Source: an uncultured Bacilli bacterium
Lineage (GTDB): Bacteria > Bacillota_I > Bacilli_A > RF39 > UBA660
Length of the DNA stretch: 64,000 bases
Direction: 5' to 3'
Assembly (NCBI GenBank): GCA_944358445.1
Contig: CALVRC010000006.1
Location: 1-64,000, forward strand
In this document: in pieces, positions 17,168 through 25,348 of the stretch
Layout: every line of letters begins with the position of its first letter
Position numbering within the stretch: position 1 is the stretch's first letter
Translations under genes and position numbers: made by a program
Notes under the pieces: generated by a model
The model's database searches: none
What the model was told of the DNA's origin: nothing
The model's input: only the letters and a program-made list of their open reading frames with translations

Positions 17168-17194
17168 TGTTTTAGAATATGGAGGGATTTAATT

Positions 17195-17821
17195 ATGGAT
17201 GAAAATAAAAATGTTGAAAATAATGGTGGAACTCAAGTTCAAGATGGTATGAATTATAGTTTTGATTTTGCTAATCAAGTTGATAATAGTGTTAAGCCAG
17301 TAACACCTGAGGTTGCTGCAAATTCAGATTCGGTTCAACCTTCAGTTCAAGAGGCTACAGTTAATGTTGAGACACCTGTACAACCTACTGTTAATACAGA
17401 GACACCTGTACAAGCTTCAGCTCAAGAAGCTACAGTTAATGTTGAAACACCTGTACAACCTACTGTTAATGCAGAGACACCTGTACAAGCAACAAATAAA
17501 ACTCAACCTACAGTTACACCTAGTCCAGAGACTAATGTATCATCAGTAACCCCTGATAATTCAGTTAATCAAACATCAACATCAAATGTAGGTGTTAATA
17601 CATCTGCTACTAATGATGCAGTTCAAACTGATGAAAATCCAATTATGCCTGGAGTGGCTCCAACTATTCCTGTTACTCCAGAAACAGTGGCTGTAAAAGA
17701 GGGCGAAGATGAGTCTTTAATTAAAGATAAAAAAGCAACTAAAAAGTTTTTAATTATGTTGTTTGTGTTAATTTTTGCTTTTATTATTGCTTTGCCATTT
17801 ATATTTAATTTTTTAGGATAA
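17195..17821 (+). CDS. Tail-anchored low-complexity protein with Val-Pro-Thr repeats
   Basis: A 208-residue protein with an N-terminal Asn/Gln-rich region, near-perfect repeats of the type TVNVETPVQPT and ETPVQA, a Ser/Thr/Val-rich stretch, and one C-terminal membrane helix (LIMLFVLIFAFIIALPFIF) preceded by KDKKATKK. It has no signal peptide, so the repeat region should face the cytoplasm, held by the tail anchor. Start 17195 has GGAGGG upstream. No enzymatic domain visible; a tether or linker role is a guess. Confidence 0.75.
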   Translation: MDENKNVENNGGTQVQDGMNYSFDFANQVDNSVKPVTPEVAANSDSVQPSVQEATVNVETPVQPTVNTETPVQASAQEATVNVETPVQPTVNAETPVQATNKTQPTVTPSPETNVSSVTPDNSVNQTSTSNVGVNTSATNDAVQTDENPIMPGVAPTIPVTPETVAVKEGEDESLIKDKKATKKFLIMLFVLIFAFIIALPFIFNFLG

Positions 17822-17836
17822 TAATTATCCTTTTTA
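17815..17836. terminator. Small bidirectional hairpin between convergent genes
   Basis: GGATAAT / ATTATCC palindrome (17816-17830) with T5 after it and A/T-rich sequence on the other side. It overlaps the stop codon of the upstream gene and precedes the minus-strand stop at 17834. Confidence 0.5.
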
Positions 17837-18481
17837 TTTTTGCTTTGATATTTTAAAAATTTCATATATTTTTTGAAAGTTACTATTTGCTTTTTTAATT
17901 TCTTTTTTTAATTTTTTATATGCTTCATTTATGTTTTTCTCTGGTTTGTTGAAACATTCTAAGCATAAGTAATTTAATTTTTGAATATTTTTTTCATTAT
18001 ATATTTTATTTAATTCATTCATAATAAATTTTTCATTTTCTAATTCAAATCTAGTTTTAAAATTGTTTGTTTTTTGGTTATGAATTATTTGGTAATTTAA
18101 TTTAAATTCTTTTTGAAATTTTAGAATTTCAATTACATCATCTTGTTCATCTGGTAGTAGAGCACTTTTAAAATTAATTAGTCCATTTTTATTTAATTTG
18201 ATTGCTAGGGCTTCATATTCATCGCCCAAAATTATTGTGTTTCTAATTTTACTAATACTGTTTTTTTTAAATCTTTCCGCAAGAATATTCTTTGTGTTAA
18301 AAAATTTTAATGTTTCTTCATCAAATCGAATGGTATTATTTTTTATTTCAAAAAATTGTTTGTTGTTTATTTTTATTATCGGGATTTTTCGCATGTGATA
18401 AATGTTATCGTTTTTGTTCCATTCATAAAAATCATAATATTCTTTTTGAAAGTTTAAAATGACGTCATATATGTAGTTCAT
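17834..18481 (-). CDS. Hypothetical protein, DUF3603/YjbA-like
   Basis: A 215-residue soluble protein starting MNYIYDVILNFQKEYYDFYEW..KNDNIYH, which resembles the start of DUF3603 (YjbA-like) proteins: Tyr-Asp-Val, then a Phe-Tyr-Glu-Trp core, an acidic pair and (I/L)P(I/L)-x-(K/R)(V/I). Later segments are Lys/Asn-rich helices. It overlaps the upstream small membrane-protein gene by 17 bp on the same strand, so the two form an operon. Role unknown; the family call is by pattern only. Confidence 0.6.
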   Translation of the reverse strand: MNYIYDVILNFQKEYYDFYEWNKNDNIYHMRKIPIIKINNKQFFEIKNNTIRFDEETLKFFNTKNILAERFKKNSISKIRNTIILGDEYEALAIKLNKNGLINFKSALLPDEQDDVIEILKFQKEFKLNYQIIHNQKTNNFKTRFELENEKFIMNELNKIYNEKNIQKLNYLCLECFNKPEKNINEAYKKLKKEIKKANSNFQKIYEIFKISKQK

Positions 18482-18689
18482 TTTTTTTGCCTCCTGGAAG
18501 AAAAATAGTCATAAAAATAATTATTAGTCCAATTGGTCCAATCAGACATTCAATACTACTACTTATAAACTTTACATATTCCCAAAAATTATACCCAATA
18601 GTCATTAAATTTAAATAACTTATGATAAAAACGAAACCAATGACACTTATTCCAAAACCAATTAAGAAAAAAATAATTCTAGCTATCAT
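18465..18689 (-). CDS. Small two-helix membrane protein, 74 aa
   Basis: Two hydrophobic segments (about residues 4-28 and 46-66) with a short loop between and a basic GGKKNEL C-terminus. GAAGGTAG lies 7-8 bp upstream on the minus strand. It overlaps the start of the next minus-strand gene, which points to co-translation. No family recognised. Confidence 0.65.
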   Translation of the reverse strand: MIARIIFFLIGFGISVIGFVFIISYLNLMTIGYNFWEYVKFISSSIECLIGPIGLIIIFMTIFLPGGKKNELHI

Positions 18690-18753
18690 AATTATCTACC
18701 TTCTATAGTAAATTGTATTATTTTTTTAAAAAAATTTTCCTTTTAAAGTTTAC

Positions 18754-18783
18754 TTGAATAAACAAAATATAAAATGTTATAAT
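18754..18783 (+). promoter_or_regulatory. Promoter of scpA-scpB operon
   Basis: TTGAAT (18754-18759), 18-bp spacer, TATAAT (18778-18783), 18 bp before ATG 18801. The divergent minus-strand gene starts at 18689. Confidence 0.7.
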
Positions 18784-18800
18784 GATTTAAGGTGAGAAGT

Positions 18801-19514
18801 ATGGAATACAAGTTTACGATAGATAAATTTCAGGGACCACTCGATTTACTTTTACATTTAATTAAAGAGTCTGATATTGATATTTTTGATATAAATATTT
18901 CTGAGATTACGCAACAGTATTTAAATTATATTGATAGTATGGAAAAGCTTAATTTAAATATTGATAGTGAGTATTTGGTGATGGCTGCTGAACTTATTGA
19001 GATGAAGTCTAGAGAATTATTGCCAAATGAGACAAGTGAATCTGATGATGATTATGAGGAAAGTCCAAAGGATAATTTAATTAATAGGTTGATAGAGTAT
19101 CAGAAATATAAGGATTTGTCATTAGAGTTTAAGAATTTAGAGAGTAACCGTAAACTTATGTATTCTAAACTTCCTAGTGAACTTAATGAATTTAAATCTG
19201 ATGAAGTTATTTTAGATGATGTATCATTAGATGATTTATTAAAGGCATTTATGGAATTTCAAAAAAGAAAAGAGTTTGATAAACCACTTAATACTGTGGT
19301 TACTAGAAAAGAGTATTCAGTTCATGTTAGATGTAATGACATTATGAAGAATTTAAGAAAAAAAGGAAATATGAAATTTGAAGAGTTGTTCGAAATAAAA
19401 AGTAAGGATTATGTTGTAGTTACTTTTTTGGCTATTTTAGATTTGGCTAAAAATGGTAAGTTAAAAATTAAACAAGATAGAAATTTAGATGAAATAACGT
19501 TGTCAATTATTTAA
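18801..19514 (+). CDS. scpA: Segregation and condensation protein A
   Basis: Kleisin subunit of the SMC-ScpAB condensin that compacts and separates chromosomes. 237 residues. The N-terminal YKFTIDKFQGPLDLLLHLIKE and DIFDINISEITQQYLNYI are the ScpA signature; MAAELIEMKSRELLP follows, and the C-terminal winged-helix part (KKGNMKFEELFE..FLAILDLAKNGKL) is complete. Start 18801 gives the standard N-terminus; GTG 18792 lies in the AAGGTGAG ribosome site. scpB follows after 14 bp. Confidence 0.93.
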   Translation: MEYKFTIDKFQGPLDLLLHLIKESDIDIFDINISEITQQYLNYIDSMEKLNLNIDSEYLVMAAELIEMKSRELLPNETSESDDDYEESPKDNLINRLIEYQKYKDLSLEFKNLESNRKLMYSKLPSELNEFKSDEVILDDVSLDDLLKAFMEFQKRKEFDKPLNTVVTRKEYSVHVRCNDIMKNLRKKGNMKFEELFEIKSKDYVVVTFLAILDLAKNGKLKIKQDRNLDEITLSII

Positions 19515-19528
19515 AGGAGAAATGTATT

Positions 19529-20083
19529 GTGAATTTAATAGCTGTTTTAGAAGGTTTACTTTTTGTTGTTGGTGATGAAGGTATTTCTATAGAAAAATTA
19601 ATAAGAGTTTTAGGAATATCTGAAGAAGAATTACAAAAAATAGTTGATGAGTATAGTAAAGAGCTTAATAGTAATAATAGAGGTTTAAAATTAGAAAAGT
19701 TTAATGATAATTATAAGTTAGTTACTAAAAAAGAACATGCGAAGTATTATAAAATGCTTGTGGATGAGGAAATTTCTGATACACTTAGCCCTGCTGCTTT
19801 GGAAACTTTGGCTATTATTGCATATAATCAACCGATTACTAGGATTATGGTTGATGAAATTAGAGGAGTATCTTCAGTTTATGTTATGCGTAAGCTTATA
19901 CTTAAAAATTTAATTAAAGAGGTTGGAAAATCTGAAATGCCAGGTAGACCAATTTTATATGGTGTTACTGATCAATTTTTAGATTATTTTGGTTTAAAAT
20001 CTTTGGATGATTTACCAAAAATTGAAAAGGAGGAGCCTGTACAAAATCAAGATTTGTTTGCTTCAAAATATAAGGAGGAATAA
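19529..20083 (+). CDS. scpB: Segregation and condensation protein B
   Basis: Winged-helix dimer that binds ScpA in the SMC complex. 184 residues. LEGLLFVVGDEGISIEKL, LSPAALETLAIIAYNQPITR and the EIRGVSS..VMRKLILKNLI stretch are diagnostic, as are GRPILYGVTDQFLDYFGL. GTG start with AAAGGAGA upstream. Its stop codon overlaps the start of the exchanger gene by one base. Confidence 0.93.
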   Translation: MNLIAVLEGLLFVVGDEGISIEKLIRVLGISEEELQKIVDEYSKELNSNNRGLKLEKFNDNYKLVTKKEHAKYYKMLVDEEISDTLSPAALETLAIIAYNQPITRIMVDEIRGVSSVYVMRKLILKNLIKEVGKSEMPGRPILYGVTDQFLDYFGLKSLDDLPKIEKEEPVQNQDLFASKYKEE

Positions 20084-21033
20084 TGGGGGAATTATTTTTA
20101 TTGATTTTAGGACTTTTATTAATTGTAAAAGCGGCTGATGTTTTAGTTACCGCAGCTTCGTCTTTAGCTTTGAGATTTAAAGTTCCAAAGATGTTGGTGG
20201 CTTTAACTATTATGGCTTTTGGAACATGTGCACCTGAGGTTGCTATATCTTTTCAAAGTGTTCAAAATGGTGATGGTCAAATAGCTTTTGCGAATGTTAT
20301 TGGAAGTACAATTGTTAATGTTTTTTTAATTATAGGTATGGCAGCATTAATTAGACCAATTAAAGTAAAACATGCGACAATAAAAAAAGAGTTACCAATT
20401 TTACTTTTGGTTACTTCTGTTTTTTCAATACTTATGCTTGATAGATTGTTTGATCCTTTTACTAGAAATGTTTTTTCTAGACCAGATGGTATAGTTTTGT
20501 TACTTTTCTTTAGTGTTTTTGTGCTTTATTTAATTGGGTTATTACATAAGGGTGCTGAAGAGAATAACACTGATGAAATTAAGTATGGTAGTTTTATGTC
20601 TATCCTTTTGATTATTTTATCTCTTTTGATTACGGTTTTTAGCAGTGATTTGATAGTTAATAATGCTGTTGCTTTAGCTGAAAAAATTAATATTAGTGAA
20701 AAGATAATAACAATGATTATTATTGTTATTGGTACTAGTTTGCCGGAACTTGTAATGACTGTGACAAGTGCTAGAAAAGGTGAGTTTGATATGGCTATTG
20801 GTAATATTGTAGGAACTAATATATTTAATATATGTGTGGTACTTGGGTTACCTGTTGCTATTTATGGAAATGTTGGTTTAGGTGGTTTTAATTTTGTTGA
20901 TATTTTTGTAGTATTTTTATCTTCTTTATGTTTGTATTTGTTTGCGAAAAGTGAGAAATTTATTAGTAGAAAAGAAGCTTTTATAATGATTTGTATTTTT
21001 ATTTTATATTATTCTTATTTATTTATAGCATAA
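20083..21033 (+). CDS. Calcium/sodium antiporter (CaCA family, YrbG-like)
   Basis: A 316-residue membrane protein with two inverted Na_Ca_ex halves. The alpha repeats are GTCAPEVAISFQS..NVIGSTIVNVF and GTSLPELVMTVTSA..NIVGTNIFNIC, holding the ion-binding Glu and Asn residues. About ten membrane helices. It exchanges Ca2+ (or another cation) for Na+/K+/H+. It is the third gene of the scpAB operon by overlap (ATAATG junction). Confidence 0.88.
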   Translation: MGELFLLILGLLLIVKAADVLVTAASSLALRFKVPKMLVALTIMAFGTCAPEVAISFQSVQNGDGQIAFANVIGSTIVNVFLIIGMAALIRPIKVKHATIKKELPILLLVTSVFSILMLDRLFDPFTRNVFSRPDGIVLLLFFSVFVLYLIGLLHKGAEENNTDEIKYGSFMSILLIILSLLITVFSSDLIVNNAVALAEKINISEKIITMIIIVIGTSLPELVMTVTSARKGEFDMAIGNIVGTNIFNICVVLGLPVAIYGNVGLGGFNFVDIFVVFLSSLCLYLFAKSEKFISRKEAFIMICIFILYYSYLFIA

Positions 21034-21038
21034 TAATT

Positions 21039-21066
21039 TTGATTTTATAATTATTTGTGCTATAAT
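21039..21066 (+). promoter_or_regulatory. Promoter of tRNA-Leu
   Basis: TTGATT (21039-21044), 16-bp spacer, TATAAT (21061-21066), 10 bp before the tRNA. Confidence 0.7.
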
Positions 21067-21075
21067 ATTTTTGTT

Positions 21076-21161
21076 GCTTGTGTGGCGGAATTGGTAGACG
21101 CGCACGACTCAAAATCGTGTGGCTTTTGGCCATGTGGGTTCGATTCCCACCACGAGCACCA
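21076..21161 (+). tRNA. tRNA-Leu (anticodon CAA)
   Basis: 86-nt tRNA with encoded CCA. Acceptor GCTTGTG pairs with CACGAGC; D-arm AATTGGTAGACGC; anticodon stem CACGA/TCGTG with loop CTCAAAA giving CAA; long variable arm typical of Leu; T-arm GTGGGTTCGATTCCCAC. A terminator hairpin follows at 21176. The 3' CACCA end is the left border of the accessory cassette. Confidence 0.95.
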
Positions 21162-21175
21162 GATTGATAATTACT

Positions 21176-21200
21176 CGAACTAGAAATAGTTCGTTTTTTT
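21176..21200 (+). terminator. Terminator after tRNA-Leu (repeated cassette hairpin)
   Basis: Perfect stem CGAACTA / TAGTTCG with GAAA tetraloop and T7. The same 18-bp hairpin occurs at 22667 and 61802, in each case close to a CACCA core. Confidence 0.85.
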
Positions 21201-21207
21201 ATTTTAT

Positions 21208-21240
21208 GGTCGAAAAGTGGTCGAAAAGTGGTCGAATAGA
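21208..21240. repeat. 11-bp direct repeats (3 units), arm-site-like
   Basis: GGTCGAAAAGT at 21208 and 21219, then a degenerate third unit at 21230; exact 11-bp period. Related sets occur at 61846 (four units) and 22708 (two decayed units), always just downstream of the CGAACTA hairpin. Confidence 0.8.
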
Positions 21241-21286
21241 TTGATAATATTTTGGGATTTGTATATAATAATATTAGGTGATGAAA

Positions 21287-22588
21287 ATGTATAAAGAAGA
21301 TCAAGTAACAGAATTAAAAGTTGAACTTACAAAAGATATAAAAAAAGAAATTGTTGCTTTTGCAAATACAAATGATGGAACTATTTATATTGGTATAGAT
21401 GATAATGGAAAAATTATTGGTTTAAAACGAGCTGAAAAGGATTTAGAAGCATTAAGTGGAATGATTCGTGAAGGAATTAAATCCGATTTGACACTTTATA
21501 CAAAAATATATATTGAAAGAGTTGAAAATAAGGATATAATCATAGTTAAAGTCAGTGAAGCTCCAAATAAGCCATACTATCTATCTGATAAAGGATTAAA
21601 ATCATCAGGAGTTTATTTAAGACATGGTAATGTATCAGTTCAAGCAAATGAAGAAGTTATAAAAAGACTGTTAATAGAAAGCAATAGTAATACTTTTGAA
21701 AATAATGTTTCAAAAGTACAAGATTTACATTTTGAATATTTAAAAAATATTTTTAAAAACCATAATATTGAAATTGATAATAGCAAATTTAAAACATTAA
21801 ATATTATAAACTTAAATGATGAATACACAAATTTAGGTTTGCTTTTATCAGATGAGTGTCCTTATTCAATAAAATGTGCAATTTTTAATGGAAATAGCAA
21901 ATTAGAATTTAGAGATAGAAAAGAGTTTACTGGTTCTGTTTTAAAACAAGTAAATGATACATTTGAATATCTTGATTTATATAATAAAACAAAAGGTAAA
22001 ATTGTTGGGCTTGAAAGAATTGACACTAAAGATTATCCAGAATATGCACTTAGAGAATCATTATTAAATGCAGTTATACATAGAGATTATAATTTTACTG
22101 GGAGTATATTAGTATCATTATTTGATGACCGTTTTGAAATCACTTCTTTGGGAGGCCTAGTCAAAGGAATTAATATGGAAGATTTATACAATGGTGTGTC
22201 TGAATCTAGAAATCCCAATTTAGCTAATATATTTTATAGATTAAAATATGTTGAAAGTTTTGGTACTGGTATTGGAAGAATCATGGAATCTTATAAAGAA
22301 TATGATAAGGAGCCATTAATATCAAATACCCAAAATACATTTAAAGTAACTTTATATAATGTTAATTATGTAGATAAAAATAATATAAAAATATTACCTA
22401 CAAATTTAACTCAAGAAGAACAAATTATTGAATATTTAAAGAAAAATAATAAAATAAATAGATTAATTGTAGAATCTTTATTAGATGTTTCAAAAACTAG
22501 AGCTAATGATATTTTAAATAAAATGATAAATGATAATATTTTAATTCAAAATGGTACTGGTAAAAATACATATTATGTGTTAAAATGA
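21287..22588 (+). CDS. AlbA_2/Schlafen-type ATP-binding putative transcriptional regulator
   Basis: A 433-residue protein. The N-terminal AlbA_2 domain (TELKVELTKDIKKEIVAFANT, GTIYIGIDDNGKIIGL) is followed by the C-terminal HATPase_c_4-like region (LLNAVIHRDYN, DDRFEITSLGGLV, FYRLKYVESFGTGIGRI) and a final winged helix (LLDVSKTRANDILNKM). Members are annotated as DNA-binding regulators or defence-related proteins. It is 60-70% similar by eye to the gene at 61936, with the same flanks. ATG 21287 has AGGTGATG upstream; GTG 21278 is in the ribosome site. It uses TGA as stop, showing the standard code. Confidence 0.8.
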   Translation: MYKEDQVTELKVELTKDIKKEIVAFANTNDGTIYIGIDDNGKIIGLKRAEKDLEALSGMIREGIKSDLTLYTKIYIERVENKDIIIVKVSEAPNKPYYLSDKGLKSSGVYLRHGNVSVQANEEVIKRLLIESNSNTFENNVSKVQDLHFEYLKNIFKNHNIEIDNSKFKTLNIINLNDEYTNLGLLLSDECPYSIKCAIFNGNSKLEFRDRKEFTGSVLKQVNDTFEYLDLYNKTKGKIVGLERIDTKDYPEYALRESLLNAVIHRDYNFTGSILVSLFDDRFEITSLGGLVKGINMEDLYNGVSESRNPNLANIFYRLKYVESFGTGIGRIMESYKEYDKEPLISNTQNTFKVTLYNVNYVDKNNIKILPTNLTQEEQIIEYLKKNNKINRLIVESLLDVSKTRANDILNKMINDNILIQNGTGKNTYYVLK

Positions 22589-22623
22589 AATCAGATTGAT
22601 TTTATATATCAAATTATCAATTA

Positions 22624-22651
22624 GTTGTAGATAACTTTCCCAATGGCACCA
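22624..22651. repeat. Cassette 3' boundary repeat, copy 1
   Basis: The motif GTTGTAGATAACTTTCCC followed by AATGGCACCAC recurs with few changes at 61760-61788 and 63269-63296, each time at the end of a cassette. From 22647 to 22673, 27 bp are identical to 58782-58808 at the 3' end of ssrA. Confidence 0.75.
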
Positions 22652-22666
22652 CTTTAGAAATCTGTT

Positions 22667-22691
22667 CGAACTAGAAATAGTTCGTTTTTTT
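22667..22691 (+). terminator. Cassette hairpin terminator, copy 2
   Basis: CGAACTA / TAGTTCG with GAAA loop, then T7; identical to the hairpin behind tRNA-Leu. Confidence 0.8.
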
Positions 22692-22745
22692 AAATTTTAA
22701 ATCGCATGGTCGAAATGTGTCTGAAGAATTTGGAAAGGAGCCATT

Positions 22746-23498
22746 ATGTTAGAAAAAAATAATATACAAATGATTGAAGAAATTAAAGATATAATTATTA
22801 GTAGTAGAAATAAAATTGCTTATGAAGTAAATAATACAATGTTATTAGCTAATTGGAATGTTGGTAGAATTATTGTTGAGAACGAGCAAAATGGAAATAT
22901 TAAAGCTGAGTATGGTAAGCAAGTAATGAAAGAATTTTCTAAAGAATTAAGAAAAGTTTTAGGTTCTGGTTTTTCAGTTAGTAACTTATTTAATATGCGT
23001 AAGCTCTATATTACTTATCCAAAATTCCAGACAGTGTCTGGAATTTTGAGTTGGTCACATTATTGTGAATTATTAAGTATTGAAAATGAAGATGAAAGAA
23101 GTTTTTATGAAAAAGAATGTGTTAATTCAAATTGGAGTGTTAGAGAGTTAAAAAGGCAATTAGAAACCTCATTATATGAAAGATTATTATTATCTGAGTG
23201 AAAAAGTAATAAGGAAAAAGTATATGAATTATCAAAAGTTGGACAAACATTAGCCAAACCGGATGATATTTTAAAAGAACCATATGTTTTTGAATTTTTA
23301 GATATTAAAGAACCAAAACCTATTTTGGAGAAAGATTTAGAAAGAAAATTAGTTCATCATATGGAAGAATTTTTACTTGAATTAGGTAAAGGATTTATGT
23401 TTGTGGGGACACAGCAAAAAATAACTTTAGGAAATATTCATTATTATGTGGATATGGTTTTCTATAAAATGACCTCGCTTTCTAAAAATGACAATTAA
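22746..23498 (+). pseudogene. Broken DUF1016 / YhcG-type PDDEXK nuclease gene
   Basis: The first 151 codons match the N-terminal DUF1016 domain (ISSRNKIAYEVNNTMLLANWNVGRIIVENEQ, SVSNLFNMRKLYITYPKFQ, LSWSHYCELLSIENE, WSVRELKRQLETSLYERL). A TGA at 23199 interrupts the gene. The same frame then continues with the expected linker and nuclease start (EKVYELSKVGQTLAKPDDIL, VFEFLDIKE, LVHHMEEFLLELGKGFMFVGTQ, YYVDMVFY) and stops at 23496, before the catalytic core is complete. So it carries a nonsense mutation and a 3' truncation. These nucleases are linked to restriction systems and mobile elements. GGAAAGGAG precedes ATG 22746. Confidence 0.85.
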
Positions 23499-23527
23499 AC
23501 CAACAAGTTATATCTTAAGAAAAAAAT

Positions 23528-23664
23528 AAATAAGTCAAATTAATAACCACCAAAGATAAACTTTGGTGGCATATATATCTTATTATGATGTGTTTAGTCA
23601 AGGGTATATTAAACTCACTTAGCGTTCGTCCTTGACTAAACATTATAGTTTTACCGACTTATTT
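23528..23664. repeat. Nested inverted-repeat (MITE-like or structured RNA) element
   Basis: Outer arms AAATAAGTC (23528-23536) and GACTTATTT (23656-23664) enclose two perfect hairpins. The first is CCACCAAAG / CTTTGGTGG with an ATAAA loop (23547-23569). The second is a 13-bp stem starting TGTTTAGTC (23591-23603 with 23630-23642). There is no ORF in this ~240-bp gap. It lies between the truncated nuclease gene and the secretion locus. Confidence 0.65.
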
Positions 23665-23779
23665 CCCATCTATATTTTTATGGAAACTTCAAAATTTATT
23701 TAAAGAAAAAAAATGTATTAAGTTGATTGTTTCTATGATATACTAATATTAGTTTAAAAATATTGAAGGATGGGAATTT

Positions 23780-24790
23780 ATGGCAGAAAGATATTTAAAA
23801 ATTATTGTATTTTTAATTTTTGTGTTCTTGTGTCTTCCATGTAATGTTTTTGGGGCTAGTAAGCAAGGTAATAAGATGGCTGATATAGGAGCTAAAATAG
23901 CATGTGGAACATCTAGAATTTATGCATATTGGTCATCAACTAAAATTTATAATGACATTACTAAAAAATATGTTGATGCTACAGATAAATATATAGGTCA
24001 TGCTGCAAGTGATGGTGGTTATTATGCTAGTTGTGATGTGGCCGTAGCAACAATTGTTAGAAGTTCTGGTGTAGATCCTAATTTTGAAGCGTTTTTAGTA
24101 CCAAATCAATTAAGATATTTGAATGGTAATAGTGATTGGAAACGTGTTGGAATATATTATAAAGGCACTAATACAGCATCATTAGAGCCAGGAGATGTTT
24201 TAATCGTTGATTTTGCGATAAATACATCAAGCAATGTTTATGGACATATTTGGATGTATTTGGGTAATGAAGCTGTCAGAAAATATTATCCTGATAGTAA
24301 TGCTGATTCTATTGAAGCGGGATATAGTTCATATCCTAATGGTAGTTATTATCCAACTTTATTTAATGCAGAAGAAAATCTTTATGGTGATTCTAGAACT
24401 TATGCAATTTTTAGATTTAATGGTATTGATTATGTTGAGGGTGTAGTTAATTGGGCTAATCAAGCGAATCAATCTTTTATATATAACGCTGTTAATCCAT
24501 GTGATATAATTTCTGGTGAAATAAGTGAATTTTTGAATAATTTGTTTATGTATATTAGTGTTGGAGGAATTATTTTAGTTGTAATTTTAAGTATGATTGA
24601 TTTGATTAAGGTTATAGTGGGTCATGATGATGCTGGTTTAAAAAATTTCTTTAACAATTTAAAATCTAGAGTGATAGTAGTTATTATTTTATTATTATTA
24701 CCAGTTATTCTTTCATATGTTATAGAGTTTATTAATTACATTGCCCCTATTTTAGGATATGATTCTGATAACCCATTATGTAAGCTGTGA
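23780..24790 (+). CDS. Secreted amidase-like (NlpC/CHAP-type) domain fused to a VirB2-like membrane module
   Basis: 336 residues. A signal peptide/anchor (about 1-24) is followed by a ~180-residue outer domain with a Cys-peptidase look: Cys in YYASCDVAVATI (about 92) and His in YGHIWMYLG (about 155), as in NlpC/P60 or CHAP wall hydrolases. The C-terminal ~85 residues (NPCDIISGEISEFLNN, then two membrane helices with the polar DLIKVIVGHDDAGLK between) match the C-termini of the proteins at 38619 and 39756 and the VirB2/TrbC-like proteins at 37665 and 38058. First gene of the secretion/pilus locus. The hydrolase call rests on motif pattern only. GAAGGATGGG precedes the ATG. Confidence 0.7.
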   Translation: MAERYLKIIVFLIFVFLCLPCNVFGASKQGNKMADIGAKIACGTSRIYAYWSSTKIYNDITKKYVDATDKYIGHAASDGGYYASCDVAVATIVRSSGVDPNFEAFLVPNQLRYLNGNSDWKRVGIYYKGTNTASLEPGDVLIVDFAINTSSNVYGHIWMYLGNEAVRKYYPDSNADSIEAGYSSYPNGSYYPTLFNAEENLYGDSRTYAIFRFNGIDYVEGVVNWANQANQSFIYNAVNPCDIISGEISEFLNNLFMYISVGGIILVVILSMIDLIKVIVGHDDAGLKNFFNNLKSRVIVVIILLLLPVILSYVIEFINYIAPILGYDSDNPLCKL

Positions 24791-24794
24791 TAGA

Positions 24795-25286
24795 ATGTTA
24801 GTTAATCATGTGTTTGGTCCTTTTGTTAATAAGGATAGTAAAATTCTTATTTTAGGTTCTATTCCTTCTGTTAAATCTAGAGAATATGGTTTTTATTATA
24901 TGCATCCACAAAATAGGTTTTGGAAAATTATGAGTGATTTATTTGAAGAAGAAATGCCTAATACAATATTAGATAAGAAAAAATTTTTAAAAAAGCATTA
25001 TATTGCTTTGTGGGATGTACTTGATTCTTGTGAAATAAAAGGCTCTAGTGATGTTTCTATAAAAAATCCTAAAGTGAATGATATAAAAAATATAATAAAA
25101 GAAACTAGTATAAAACAGATTTTTGTGACTGGTAAGAAAGCTTTAGAATTATATAATAAGTATTGTTATGATGATGTTTTGATAGTGGCAATTTATTTAC
25201 CTTCTACTAGTGGAGCAAATTGTGCTATTAGTTATGAAAATTTAAGAAAAAAATATGAAATTATTATAAATTATTTGAAAAATTAA
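24795..25286 (+). CDS. Uracil-DNA glycosylase superfamily protein (DNA-deoxyinosine glycosylase type)
   Basis: A 163-residue protein with the UDG-superfamily pattern: ILILGSIPSVKSREYGFYY, HPQNRFWKIM, IALWDVLDSCEIKGS, KQIFVTGKKALELY and LPSTSGANC. This is the layout of DNA-deoxyinosine glycosylases and related MUG-like enzymes, which remove damaged bases. The start at 24795 is 4 bp after the previous stop; upstream frame codons to 24759 overlap the preceding gene. It is an odd DNA-repair gene among secretion genes, transcribed with the first of them. Ribosome site is weak. Confidence 0.75.
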   Translation: MLVNHVFGPFVNKDSKILILGSIPSVKSREYGFYYMHPQNRFWKIMSDLFEEEMPNTILDKKKFLKKHYIALWDVLDSCEIKGSSDVSIKNPKVNDIKNIIKETSIKQIFVTGKKALELYNKYCYDDVLIVAIYLPSTSGANCAISYENLRKKYEIIINYLKN

Positions 25287-25316
25287 TATTTTTCTTTTTT
25301 TTATGAAGAAATATGT

Positions 25317-25322
25317 TATAAT
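25317..25322 (+). promoter_or_regulatory. Extended -10 (TGTTATAAT) before 25349
   Basis: TATAAT with the TGn extension 27 bp before the start codon; no good -35. Confidence 0.55.
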
Positions 25323-25348
25323 TGTATTATAGGGAAGGGGCGGTTAAG

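Larger units (their letters stand above)
21162..22650 (+). mobile_element. Accessory cassette A behind tRNA-Leu (AlbA_2 cargo)
   Basis: Bounded on the left by the CACCA end of tRNA-Leu and on the right by a GGCACCAC core at about 22645. It carries the hairpin, 11-bp repeats and one ORF. Its last ~60 bp (from 22588) are almost identical to those ending cassette D at 63235-63296. No integrase in it. The borders are inferred from repeats. Confidence 0.55.

Noticed and set aside
21208-21240. 11-bp repeats as plasmid-origin iterons
   Set aside because: No replication initiator gene nearby, only 2-4 units, and they follow RNA-gene ends like attachment sites.
23199-23201. In-frame TGA as a sign of code 4 or code 25 (TGA read as Trp or Gly)
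   Set aside because: TGA ends other intact genes (for example at 22586 and 24788), Trp is encoded by TGG throughout, and this nuclease gene is also truncated.
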